This document shows, in pieces, positions 50,589-58,959 of a stretch of 64,000 nt of DNA. The notes beneath the pieces were generated by a model. That model ran no database searches and was not told where the DNA came from. It saw only the letters and a program-made list of their open reading frames with translations. The stretch spans positions 36,710 through 100,709 of the forward strand of contig PMFN01000028.1 in assembly GCA_003155135.1 (NCBI GenBank). Direction: 5' to 3'. Within the stretch, counting starts at the first letter, position 1, and each line of letters opens with the position of its first letter. This stretch comes from Acidimicrobiaceae bacterium. Its GTDB lineage: Bacteria > Actinomycetota > Acidimicrobiia > Acidimicrobiales > RAAP-2. Made by a program: the position numbers and the translations under genes.

Positions 50589-51632
50589 GTGAGTGCAATG
50601 GAGATCGGCGTCTACAGCTTCGGCAACGTCCGCCGGCGCGACGACGGGTCACTCGGCTCGACAGCGGAGGCCATTTCGGACCTCCTCCAAGTCATCTCTT
50701 TCGCCGACGACGTGGGACTCGACTACTTCGGAGTGGGCGAACACCACACCACGACGATGCCGGTGTCGTCACCGAGCACCGTGCTCGCCGCAGCCGGCGC
50801 GCTGACGAAGCAGATCCGCCTGGGTAGCACGGTCACCGTTCTCGGCACCGACGACCCGGTGCGGGTGTACCAGCAGCACGCAACGGCCTGGGCGCTCTCG
50901 GGTGGCCGCGTCGACATCACCGCCGGGCGCGGCTCATCGACCGACTCGTTCCCGTTGTTCGGCTACCGCCTCGAGGACTACGACCGTCTCTACGCCGAGA
51001 AGCTGGACCTGCTCCTCGCCATCAACGCCAACGAGCGGGTGACCTGGCAGGGCACCGTGCGCTCGCCGCTGCGCGAGGCGCTCGTCGTGCCGAGGGTCGA
51101 GGGCGGACTCAAAATCTGGCTCGGGACCGGCGGGAACCCAGGGTCGTCAGTGCGGGCCGGGATGCTGGGTCTGCCGATCGCCTACGGCATCCTCGGGGGA
51201 ACGCCCGAGCACTGGGTTGCCCAGGCTGAGCTCTACCGAGAAGCCGCAGCGCGTGCGGGCCACGATCCTGAGTGCCTCGACGTCGCGGTGGCCTCGCACG
51301 GCTTCGTCGCGAGCTCGGGAGCCGATGCCAAAGAGCGGTTCTACGGCTATGAGCGCGCCGCCTTCGAGGTGTACGCGAAGGAGCACGGTGGGGCCATGCG
51401 GGGTCGCGACCGCGCATCATTCGAGGCGGACGCCTCCCCCGGCGGCATGATCTTCGCCGGGAGCCCCAACGAGATCGCCGACCGGCTCATCGCGTTGCAC
51501 CACCAGCTCGGGCACAGCCGCCATATCTTGCAGATGGACCTCGGCCACATCACGATGCGCGAGCTGCTCCAAGCAGTCGAGCTGCTCGGGACCGAGGTCG
51601 CCCCGCAGGTGCGCCGCGAGCTTGACCGCTGA
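50589..51632 (+). CDS. LLM-class flavin-dependent oxidoreductase
   Basis: 347 residues, a full TIM-barrel luciferase-like protein. GLDYFGVGEHHTTTMPVSSP, IRLGSTVTVLGTDDPVRVYQ and GRVDITAGRGSSTDSFPLFG are conserved marks of the alkanal-monooxygenase-like group. It probably oxidises a small organic molecule with reduced flavin. A GTG at 50589 is used; an ATG at 50598 is the alternative. It is convergent with the broken hydrogenase maturation locus. Confidence 0.9.
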   Translation: MSAMEIGVYSFGNVRRRDDGSLGSTAEAISDLLQVISFADDVGLDYFGVGEHHTTTMPVSSPSTVLAAAGALTKQIRLGSTVTVLGTDDPVRVYQQHATAWALSGGRVDITAGRGSSTDSFPLFGYRLEDYDRLYAEKLDLLLAINANERVTWQGTVRSPLREALVVPRVEGGLKIWLGTGGNPGSSVRAGMLGLPIAYGILGGTPEHWVAQAELYREAAARAGHDPECLDVAVASHGFVASSGADAKERFYGYERAAFEVYAKEHGGAMRGRDRASFEADASPGGMIFAGSPNEIADRLIALHHQLGHSRHILQMDLGHITMRELLQAVELLGTEVAPQVRRELDR

Positions 51633-51673
51633 ACGTCCCCGCCCCGCATTGCCCTCGTCGCGGGCGGTAACCA

Positions 51674-52369
51674 CTAGCAGATCCTCGGCAGCGGGTCGCC
51701 CACCAGCATGTCGACGATGCGGGTGCCCCCGAAGGCGGTGACGAGCACGACGATCCCTGGGGGATCGAGCCGGATTTCCCCGATGCGCACCGCCTCTCGT
51801 CCGAGCGGGTGCTCACGCAGGGCAGCAAGCGCGCCAGCAGCCTCGGCGGGCGCAACGACGGCGACGAACTTTCCCTCGTTCGCCACGTAGAGCGGGTCGA
51901 TCCCGAGCAGCTCGCAGGCTGCCCCGACCGGCGGGCGCACCGGCAGACGGGCCTCCTCCAGCACGACCGTCACCTCGGCAGCCCGGGCCAGCTCGTTGCA
52001 GACCGTACCCACGCCGCCACGGGTGGCGTCGCGCAGCACCCGGTGGAGGGCGCGGCGTGGAGCAGCACTTCCATGAGGCCGTCGAGGGCGGCGGTGTCCG
52101 ACGAGATGTCCGCCTCCATCGCCAGGTCACCCCGGGCCGGCATGACCGCCATGCCGTGGTCGCCAATCATCCCCGAACAGAGCACGACGTCGCCTTTGCG
52201 CCTTGTCCGCCGACAGCTCCCGGCCGGCCGGCACCATCCCCACCCCCGAGGTGGCCACGTACATCCCGTCGCAGGCGCCGTGGTCGACGACCCCCGAGAC
52301 GTCCACTCGGGCCAGGTGCTCGTGGCGCTCATGGAACGAGACGAGCCGTCCGGGGATTCCAAGGCACAT
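51674..52369 (-). pseudogene. hypC-hypE deletion fusion with two frameshifts
   Basis: The reading starts as HypC (MCLGIPGRLVSFHERHEHLA, to ARVDVSGV) and then passes in frame into the middle of HypE (CDGMYVATSGVGMVPAGREL). The HypC C-terminus, all of HypD and about 165 N-terminal residues of HypE are missing. HypE is then broken twice: near 52203 (before KGDVVLCSGMIGDHG) and near 52048 (before RVLRDATRGGVGTVCNEL). The C-terminus is intact to the carbamoyl-accepting Cys in PLPRIC. HypCDE make the Fe(CN)2CO ligands of [NiFe] hydrogenases, so this pathway is dead at this locus. The frameshifts could be sequencing errors, but the deletion cannot. Confidence 0.87.
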
Positions 52370-52381
52370 GTTGCTCCCTCG

Positions 52382-52717
52382 CTACGCCCTGTACTCGATG
52401 GACTCGAGCACGAGCTCGTCGCCGCCGACGAGCGCCACATCCACGGCGCCACAGGTGGGGCAGGCCATCGGCACGTCGTCGGACTCGATGCTCGCCCCGC
52501 ACGCCCGGCAGCGGGCGAGCACCGGCAGCAGCACCAGCTCGGCCCCCGCGTCCTCGGCCACCGTCCCGAGCGCCGCCACCTGGAAGGACTGCTCGAAGTC
52601 CTCGGGGTGCACGTGGTGCAGCCAGCCGACGCGCACGGTCACCCGCGCCACCGGCCGCTCGCCAGCCCGCTGCTCGACTGCTTCTACGATCGACGTGCAC
52701 AACCCGAGCTCGTGCAT
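52382..52717 (-). CDS. hypA: Hydrogenase nickel-insertion protein HypA
   Basis: 111 residues, intact. The Ni-binding N-terminus MHELGLC and the zinc site CRAC...CPTC are present. HypA delivers nickel to the [NiFe] hydrogenase large subunit with HypB. It begins 1 bp after the yceI stop and ends 12 bp before the hypC-hypE scar, so it is a survivor of a larger hyp operon. Whether it still has a client here is doubtful; no hydrogenase genes occur in the window. Confidence 0.93.
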   Translation of the reverse strand: MHELGLCTSIVEAVEQRAGERPVARVTVRVGWLHHVHPEDFEQSFQVAALGTVAEDAGAELVLLPVLARCRACGASIESDDVPMACPTCGAVDVALVGGDELVLESIEYRA

Positions 52718-52718
52718 C

Positions 52719-53234
52719 TCAGCTCACCTTCTCGGCAATGATCTCGACCCGGACGTCGACTTCGGGCTCGACCTTCAAGATCAGGACCCGGGGCGGCTCC
52801 ATGCCGAACTCGCGGATGTCAAAGCGCGACTTCCCGCTGAGCGAGATGGTCGAGTCGTCGACGGCGCGGATCTCCATGAGGTCTTCGTGCGGACGGGTGA
52901 CCCCCTTGAGGGTGATCTCACCGCTCACCTTGTAGGAGCCCGGCGCACCGGCAGGCTCCATCTGCTCGAGGACGCCCTTGATCGTCGGGTAGCGACGCGA
53001 GTCCAGCCGCTTTTGGAGCTCGCGGTCCTCCATTCGGTTGCCCGACGCCAGCTTGCTCACGGCGAACGAGAGCTGCCCGGTCGGCTTGACCGCCAGGTCC
53101 ACGGCCCCGTCGCCATCGAGCTCGAGCTCGACGAAGCCCTCCAGACCGTCGGTGCTCGAATGGATCGGGTGCACGCTCGACCGGGCGTCGATGTACACCT
53201 GGCTGCGCTCGGGGAGGATGCGGTAGTGCGACAA
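52719..53234 (-). CDS. YceI-family lipocalin-like protein
   Basis: 171 residues with the YceI beta-barrel pattern: ITLKGVTRPHEDLMEI and an N-terminal SQVYIDARSSVHPIH. It has no signal peptide, so it is probably cytoplasmic. AGGAGGT lies 6 nt before TTG 53234, which supports this unusual start codon. YceI proteins bind polyisoprenoid-like or amphiphilic ligands. Its position at the head of the hyp operon suggests a past hydrogenase-related role (inference). Confidence 0.88.
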   Translation of the reverse strand: MSHYRILPERSQVYIDARSSVHPIHSSTDGLEGFVELELDGDGAVDLAVKPTGQLSFAVSKLASGNRMEDRELQKRLDSRRYPTIKGVLEQMEPAGAPGSYKVSGEITLKGVTRPHEDLMEIRAVDDSTISLSGKSRFDIREFGMEPPRVLILKVEPEVDVRVEIIAEKVS

Positions 53235-53324
53235 CGGGTTACCTCCTGTCCGCGACCGGACGACCCCGTGAAGGCCGCGCCAGCCGTGCCGGCACCGCGT
53301 CGGTGTGGGGGATCGTCGGACCCA

Positions 53325-54083
53325 TCACGTTTGGCGGATCTTGAGTGGCGCACTCACGCAACTCGGCTGGGCGCGCACATGCATGGTGCGGACCGCGGCG
53401 TCGGGTCGCACGATGCGATAGCGGGCCTCGAGGGGCCGGCCGGACGCGACCGACTCGTCCATGGCCATGAGCACCGACCGCCGGTCGTCGACATGGATGA
53501 GGCCGACATGGGACTCCAAGGTGCCGTCGAAGTCGAGCGGGTCGACGCCGTGGATCCGGTGGAACTCGGCACTCCACTGCACGGCCCCGGTTCGAAGGTC
53601 CCACATCCAGCTCCCCACGTGTGCCAGCGTCTCACCCTCTTCGAGCCGGTCCTCCATCTGGGCGAGGGTGGCCTGGGTGAGCCGCTGCTCGGTGACATCG
53701 CGTGCGACGACGACGACGCCAGTCACTCCGCCGCCCGGGCCCTCCATGGGGCAGAACGAGAACGAGACGGGGACGGGCAGTCCGTCGAGTCGGAGCACCT
53801 CGAGCTCGAGGTGCTCGATCCGGTCCCCGGCGAGCACAGCGGCGAGCACCGAGCTCACCTCTGCTTGCAGGTGCTCGGGGCACAAGATGTCGAGGGTCCG
53901 GAACACCACGTCGTCCGACGGCCACCCGAGCAGGCGCTCGGCGGTCGCGCCCCAGGTCGTGACCCTGCCTTCGGTGTCGCACAAGAAGATGGCGTCGTCG
54001 GACAGCTCGACCACCGCCCGAAGAACATCGGCGGGTTCGGGCTCGAGGTCCGTCCCCGGCTGCTGGGGCCCCACTGCACCCAT
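53325..54083 (-). CDS. Double-PAS protein without output domain
   Basis: 252 residues with two PAS domains: 20-130 (VVELSDDAIFLCDTEGRVTT, then VVVVARDVTEQR) and 145-245 (LAHVGSWMWDLRTGAVQW, with YRIVRPDAAVRTMHVRAQ). No kinase, GGDEF or HTH part follows before the stop at 53325. Such solo PAS proteins may act as sensors that bind other proteins. The ATG at 54083 gives a 13-residue lead. It could be a truncated kinase, but no kinase remnant is seen downstream. Confidence 0.8.
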   Translation of the reverse strand: MGAVGPQQPGTDLEPEPADVLRAVVELSDDAIFLCDTEGRVTTWGATAERLLGWPSDDVVFRTLDILCPEHLQAEVSSVLAAVLAGDRIEHLELEVLRLDGLPVPVSFSFCPMEGPGGGVTGVVVVARDVTEQRLTQATLAQMEDRLEEGETLAHVGSWMWDLRTGAVQWSAEFHRIHGVDPLDFDGTLESHVGLIHVDDRRSVLMAMDESVASGRPLEARYRIVRPDAAVRTMHVRAQPSCVSAPLKIRQT

Positions 54084-54238
54084 CCTGCAGTCCTCGCTCA
54101 CCGGCGGGCTCGACGATCCCCCACGCCCCGCCTTCTTGCAGCGTACGCGTGCCGGCGCGCACGTGTCGGGCCCGTGCCGGGAGTCTGTGCCCCTCGCTCG
54201 GCCGGTGCGGAGACGGGCGGGCTCGAGCCAGCGAACGG

Positions 54239-54871
54239 TCAGCCGACGGGCGTCAGCTTCTCCTGGGTGATGTCCAAGATGCCTGTCTCCGATGCCGTGT
54301 TCGGCACCACGATCGAGAAATTCTGGACGCCGGTCAGGTTGACCGAGATGTTGACGCCGGTGGGACCGACGACGACCTGGTTGACGTTGTTGCCGTTGGC
54401 CGAGAAGGCCAAGGGCGTGCTGCCGCTCGTGAAGGCCAGCGGCAGGGAGCCCGTGGTCGTGATATCGGGCAGCGGGAACGAGGTCCAGCTGGCGTAGGCA
54501 CCGCTCAGATGCCATGTGAAGGTCGTCGTGCAGGGGCCCGCACTCAGCTTCATCCCGGCGGTGAACTTACGGTTGCCCTGCGTGGTGAGCGGCGTGGTGG
54601 GCGTCGCTGCGGTGTACGTCGCGCCCGCGCACGCCGCGGTGACCGCAGGTGCGCCGAGTGCCTGCAGCGACGTGGCCGCCGCCGGCTCCGGCGCCGTCGT
54701 GGTGGTGGTGGTCGTGGTGGGCGCGGCGGTCGTGGTGGTGGTCGTGCGGGCCGTGGTCGTCGTCGTGGTGGGCGAGGAGTTCGACGAGCACGAGGCGAGC
54801 ACGATGGCCGCAGCACCGAGGGCCCCGATACCAAGCCACCGGCGCGATCGAGGGGATGTCGCTCGGGTCAT
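54239..54871 (-). CDS. Secreted lipoprotein with Thr-rich stalk
   Basis: 210 residues. The signal peptide ends in lipobox LASC (Cys about 28), followed by a 35-residue Thr/Pro/Ala stalk. The beta-rich domain (about 75-210) has two cysteines that could form a disulfide. No family is recognised. GGAAGG lies 7 nt before the ATG, and a promoter with 17-bp spacing is 50 bp upstream. It should be anchored on the outer face of the membrane. Confidence 0.85.
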   Translation of the reverse strand: MTRATSPRSRRWLGIGALGAAAIVLASCSSNSSPTTTTTTARTTTTTTAAPTTTTTTTTAPEPAAATSLQALGAPAVTAACAGATYTAATPTTPLTTQGNRKFTAGMKLSAGPCTTTFTWHLSGAYASWTSFPLPDITTTGSLPLAFTSGSTPLAFSANGNNVNQVVVGPTGVNISVNLTGVQNFSIVVPNTASETGILDITQEKLTPVG

Positions 54872-54921
54872 CTGTGTCCTTCCGCCTGGCCCCACCCGGC
54901 GGTGGCGCTCGAACGCCCCGC

Positions 54922-54950
54922 AACGTAACAATTGCGTGACTCTTCCGCAA
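54922..54950 (-). promoter_or_regulatory. Promoter of the lipoprotein gene
   Basis: -35 TTGCGG (54950-54945) and -10 TACGTT (54927-54922), spaced by 17 bp, lie in a short AT-rich island before the ATG at 54871. Confidence 0.55.
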
Positions 54951-55032
54951 TGATGGCCGGGCGGCCGGGGTCCGGGCGAGCCGCCCGCTCGATGGCCCGC
55001 CACGGGCGCATCGGGTGACCGGGGCCCAGTAC

Positions 55033-56034
55033 CTACGCTGCCGACTCTGCCGGCGAGGCGGGGCCGGCGGGTTGGGGCTCGGGGGTGTCGAGCTTCTGGC
55101 CTGCGACCAGTTTGGCGCTCATCTTGATGGCCTTCACTGCGCTTGTCGCCCCCGCTTGGAGCGTGATGCCGAAGGTGAGGAGGATGACGCCAGGGATGAA
55201 GAGGACGTGCGAGCCCAGCATCAAGATGCCGATGCGGCCTATGGCATAGGGCGGCGAGCAGACGACGGCGCCGATCGCGCCGCCCACCGCTGCGGCCTTC
55301 AGCTTGTCGGTCCTCGAGTAGGTGGTCTTCATGCCGATGAGTCGCGAGGGGATCGACACGTAGGCGACCATCATCACGGCGATCACGATGCTCATGGACA
55401 CGCCGAACCACCACCGCCCCCAGCGGTCGAAGACGACTGTCGACATGCCGAGGGCCGTCCCGATTACGAGCCCGGGCACGATGACCATCGCCAGGTGGGA
55501 CCGCGCCTGTCGGAAGGCGGGCCTGATCTTGGGCGTCCCCGGCGACGAGATGGCAAAGGCGAAGACGGCGTTCAGAAAGAAGCTGGCCGCCGTGATGACG
55601 GCGATGACGGCCACGGCGGGGATCAGGTAGCGGCCGCGGATGGTGTGGAACGACTTCTGGTGGATCACATGGACCTTGAGGTCGAGCATCGCCGCCCAGA
55701 TCCACATCGCCGGGAGGAGCTGGACGAGCGTGAGACGCCAGTTCTTGAAGAGGAGGCGAACCCCCTCGAAGAGCATGGCGAAGCCGCCGACCACGAGGCC
55801 CAAGGGGGCGAAGATCCGGCGGGACTGGCTGAGCTGGAGGACCGCCTGTTCGACCTGGGCGTCGTCGCCGTCGGAGATGGCCCGGACGAGGTCGCCGATG
55901 CGGCTGAAGAACGCGTGGACCCTGGGGGGATGCCCACGCTCTTGTGGCGCGGCCCCGTCCTCGGCGTCGGAGCCAACCGACGCTTCGGGTGTGGGCGGTT
56001 CCACCTTCTCCGATGCGGTCGGTTCGACACTCAC
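55033..56034 (-). CDS. Polytopic membrane protein, unknown function
   Basis: 333 residues. A Pro/Glu-rich cytoplasmic start and a soluble segment to about 75 precede seven or so hydrophobic segments (from FAPLGLVVGGFAMLFEGVRL to GVILLTFGITLQAGA). The tail is Pro/Ala-rich. I do not recognise the family; spacing of Arg/Lys suggests a multi-pass protein, not a transporter of known type. AAAGGTC sits 6 nt before the GTG start. Confidence 0.75.
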   Translation of the reverse strand: MSVEPTASEKVEPPTPEASVGSDAEDGAAPQERGHPPRVHAFFSRIGDLVRAISDGDDAQVEQAVLQLSQSRRIFAPLGLVVGGFAMLFEGVRLLFKNWRLTLVQLLPAMWIWAAMLDLKVHVIHQKSFHTIRGRYLIPAVAVIAVITAASFFLNAVFAFAISSPGTPKIRPAFRQARSHLAMVIVPGLVIGTALGMSTVVFDRWGRWWFGVSMSIVIAVMMVAYVSIPSRLIGMKTTYSRTDKLKAAAVGGAIGAVVCSPPYAIGRIGILMLGSHVLFIPGVILLTFGITLQAGATSAVKAIKMSAKLVAGQKLDTPEPQPAGPASPAESAA

Positions 56035-56201
56035 TCGGTGACCTTTCGGCGGCTCTGTGTCCGGCAGGAACCTCGGGCCGGGACGGCTGCAGTGTCCTGC
56101 GGGTGTTCGGCGCGGATCCTACTTGCCGCACGACCCGCCGAAGAAGTCGCTCAGGTGCCCCCCGGGCGACCCGAGTGGGCACAGGCCGCAGGCGGGGCCG
56201 C

Positions 56202-56987
56202 TCAGTTCGGCGCCGCTGCGCCGTTGGCGGTCGGCTCTTCGATCTCGACCAGGGGCTGCCAGCGATTCGGCTCGACGACCCCGAGCTCGGCCAGCAGCCG
56301 GTTGCGCAGGTCGTCGAACGCAGGGCCGCCCACTACCCTCGGACGGCGGAGCCCGACCGCCACATCCAAGGAGATGCGACCCTCCTTCAGCACGAAGACG
56401 CGGTCTGCGAGCAGCAGGGCCTCTTCGACGTCGTGGGTCACGAGCAGCACGCCGGGGCGGTAGGTGGCGACCAGCTCGGCGACCAGCGCCTGCATCTTGA
56501 GGCGGGTGAGGGCGTCGAGGGCGGCGAACGGCTCGTCCAAGAGCAGCAGCTTCGGCTGGCGCACGAGCGCCCTCGCCAGCGCGACCCGCTGCGCCTCGCC
56601 GCCCGAGAGGGTGCCCGGCCAAGCGTCGGCGTGGTGGTCGAGGCCGACCACGGCGAGTGAGTCGACTGCGGCCTCGCGGGTGGCGCGCTCCTTCGGCAGG
56701 CCGATGACCACGTTGCGCCACACCTTCTTGGATGCGACCAGGCGGGGCTCTTGGAAGACGGGCGTGCGGGCCACCGGGACGAGGACCTCGCCGTTCGTCA
56801 CCTCCTCGAGGCCGAGGAGCAGGCGGAGCAGCGTGGTCTTGCCGCTGCCCGACGCGCCGAGGAGAGCCACGAACTCGCCCTCGGCCACCGTCAGGTTGAC
56901 CCCCGAGAGCACCTCGCGCTCCCCGAACGACTTGGTGACATCTCGCAGGACGACCGCAGGGGGTCCGAAGCCCGGGGTGTCGGTCAT
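56202..56987 (-). CDS. Sulfonate/taurine-type ABC transporter ATPase
   Basis: 261 residues. Walker A GASGSGKTT (about 48), signature LSGGEAQRVALARAL, Walker B LLLLDEPFAALDAL and switch His in THDVEEAL. Sequence style is SsuB/TauB. The ATG at 56987 overlaps the permease stop (ATGA). A C-terminal extension of about 35 residues (VEPNRWQPLVEIEEP) goes beyond the usual end. It powers the import system formed with the two genes upstream. Confidence 0.9.
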   Translation of the reverse strand: MTDTPGFGPPAVVLRDVTKSFGEREVLSGVNLTVAEGEFVALLGASGSGKTTLLRLLLGLEEVTNGEVLVPVARTPVFQEPRLVASKKVWRNVVIGLPKERATREAAVDSLAVVGLDHHADAWPGTLSGGEAQRVALARALVRQPKLLLLDEPFAALDALTRLKMQALVAELVATYRPGVLLVTHDVEEALLLADRVFVLKEGRISLDVAVGLRRPRVVGGPAFDDLRNRLLAELGVVEPNRWQPLVEIEEPTANGAAAPN

Positions 56988-57883
56988 CGGACCGCCACCT
57001 GTCGTCGCCAGGGCATGAGCCGCCGCTCGAGTGTGCGGACGAACAGGTCGGCCAAAATGCCGAGGATGGCGTAGAGGATGATGCACACGACGATGACCGG
57101 GATGTTCTGGACCGCCGATGCGTTGTTGAGGAGGTAGCCGATCCCCGAGTTCGAGGCGATCGACTCGGCGAAGACCAGCGCGATGATCGAGACGCCCACG
57201 GAGAAGCGCAGCCCGTTCAAGATGGAGGGCATCGAGAGCGGGATGACCACCTGGCGGATCAGGGACCGGCCCTTCAGGCCGAAGGAGCGAGCCGCCTCGA
57301 CCACCTTGCGGTCCACGTTGCGCACGCCGTTCGAGGCGTTCAGGTACATCGGGAACATGGTGGCGAGGGCAATGAGGAGCACCTTTGGCGTCTCGCCGAT
57401 CCCGAACCAGGCGATGAACAAGAAGAGCAGGGCCGGGAACGGGATGGTCCGGAACATCTGGAGGGTCGAGTCCAGCAATTCCTCGCCGAGGGCGAACAGG
57501 CCGACGGTCACGCCCAAGATGAGCCCGGTGCCCGCCCCGATCGCCAGGCCGACCGTGGCGCGCACGAGCGAGACGCCGATGTCACTCAGCAGGTTCTGGT
57601 GCAAGAGCAGGTCCCAGAAGGTGCGCCACACCGTCGGCGGTGAGGCCAGGGTGAACGGTTTGATCACCCCGGTGGCGGTCAGCAGCCACCAGACACCGAG
57701 GACGGCGAGCGGTCCCACGACCCGCAGCCCGAGGCTCCGCTGCCGGCTGCGCGTTGGCTTGTGGACCGGCTCGGGGCTGATCAGCCCCGAGCCGTCGGAC
57801 AACTCCCCGTCGCTCGTCCCGAACGCTGCCTGCTGCTCGGCACTCCCGAGGCTCCCGAAGGGCCGTGTGAATTGCTCGGCCAT
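56984..57883 (-). CDS. Sulfonate/taurine-type ABC transporter permease
   Basis: 299 residues, six hydrophobic helices (about 55-290) after a hydrophilic 50-residue N-terminus. The EAA loop reads VEAARSFGLKGRSLIRQVVIPLSMPSI. This is the SsuC/TauC group. It lies 2 bp after the binding-protein gene and overlaps the ATPase start. The 5' part of the coding sequence contains a perfect 28-bp palindrome. Confidence 0.9.
   Translation of the reverse strand: MAEQFTRPFGSLGSAEQQAAFGTSDGELSDGSGLISPEPVHKPTRSRQRSLGLRVVGPLAVLGVWWLLTATGVIKPFTLASPPTVWRTFWDLLLHQNLLSDIGVSLVRATVGLAIGAGTGLILGVTVGLFALGEELLDSTLQMFRTIPFPALLFLFIAWFGIGETPKVLLIALATMFPMYLNASNGVRNVDRKVVEAARSFGLKGRSLIRQVVIPLSMPSILNGLRFSVGVSIIALVFAESIASNSGIGYLLNNASAVQNIPVIVVCIILYAILGILADLFVRTLERRLMPWRRQVAVR
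57767..57794. repeat. Perfect 28-bp palindrome inside the permease gene
   Basis: CGGCTCGGGGCTGA (57767-57780) is followed at once by its exact reverse complement (57781-57794). In mRNA it would form a 12-bp stem around a tetraloop about 90-115 nt after the permease start. It encodes the variable N-terminal tail, so it is free to serve as a hairpin or protein site. Confidence 0.85.
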
Positions 57884-57885
57884 GC

Positions 57886-58941
57886 CTAGCCCGCGGACTT
57901 GAGGTACGCCTCGACGGCCGAGTTGAGCCGCGTGTCGAAGATGTTGACCACGTTCAGCTTCTCGGGGATCAGATCGAGCTTGTTCAGGGTGTTCGCCTCG
58001 GCCTGCTGGTAGGCAATGACGCTGGCGTTGATCGGCGTGGCCTTCGTCGCCGAGTGCTTCACCGTGTCTTGGGCCACCGACAACGGCACGCCGTACTCGG
58101 TGGCGTACGTCTGGGCGGCCAGGGCCGGATGGTCCTGCAGGTAGGTCTGCGCCTTGTGGAAGCGGACCACGAAGTCAGCAATGGCGGCCGCCTTGCCAGG
58201 GTTCTCGAGCGCCGCGGTGCTCGCCGTCAGGTAGCCGAGGAAGAGCGTCACCCCGGCGCCGGTGGCGAGCACTTTGCCCTTGCCTGCCTGCTCGATCAGC
58301 GAGACGAACGGATAGCTGGTCACGTACGCGTCGACACTGCCGCTTTCGAGTGCCGTCTCACCCGTGGTGATCGGGAGGTTGTCGATGGTCACCGAGTTGT
58401 ACGACAGTCCAGCCTTTTGCAAGAGGCGCACCAGCACGTACTGCTCGACGGTACCGAGCTGGACGGCGATGCTGTGCCCCTTTAGCTGGGCCAGCGTCTT
58501 GATGGGCGAGTTCTGCGGGACGACGATGGCATAGGGCGACGAGGTCGCCGGGTTCAGCCCCTCGCTCACCGAGACGACCTTGACCGGGTCACCCGCCGAC
58601 TGGGCGAAGATCGTCGGGGTCTCGGCCATGGAGCCGAGATCCACCGAGCCGCCGGACTCCGCCGCGATGATGGGCGGCCCGCCGATGAAGTTGCTCCAGC
58701 TGATCTTGTAGGGCGTGTTCGCCACGCCTGCCGCCTGGAAGGCTGTCTGGTACTCCTTCAGCTGGTCGGCGACGTTGAGCGTCACGCCCGAGAGGTTGAC
58801 GGGCTGGGTCGTGGTGCTCGAAGCGCCCGCCGGGAGCGCCCCCGTTGCCGCGAGCACGGCGATGCCGAGGAGGCCGGCGAAGGAGGTGGCGAGCAGCCGT
58901 CGCGATGCCCGAGGGGCGCGACGGAGAAAGGTCCTGTGCAT
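57886..58941 (-). CDS. Sulfonate/taurine-type ABC transporter binding protein
   Basis: 351 residues. A twin-arginine-free but Arg-rich signal peptide (about 1-41, ending PAGASS) precedes an SsuA/TauA-like fold: VANTPYKISWSNFIGGPPIIAAESGGSVDLG region and TTGETALESGSVDAYVT. It binds an organosulfur compound or related ligand outside the cell. There is no lipobox. The gene lies 18 bp after tauD, in one operon with permease and ATPase. Confidence 0.9.
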   Translation of the reverse strand: MHRTFLRRAPRASRRLLATSFAGLLGIAVLAATGALPAGASSTTTQPVNLSGVTLNVADQLKEYQTAFQAAGVANTPYKISWSNFIGGPPIIAAESGGSVDLGSMAETPTIFAQSAGDPVKVVSVSEGLNPATSSPYAIVVPQNSPIKTLAQLKGHSIAVQLGTVEQYVLVRLLQKAGLSYNSVTIDNLPITTGETALESGSVDAYVTSYPFVSLIEQAGKGKVLATGAGVTLFLGYLTASTAALENPGKAAAIADFVVRFHKAQTYLQDHPALAAQTYATEYGVPLSVAQDTVKHSATKATPINASVIAYQQAEANTLNKLDLIPEKLNVVNIFDTRLNSAVEAYLKSAG

Positions 58942-58959
58942 GTGCGTGATCCTGTCTTC

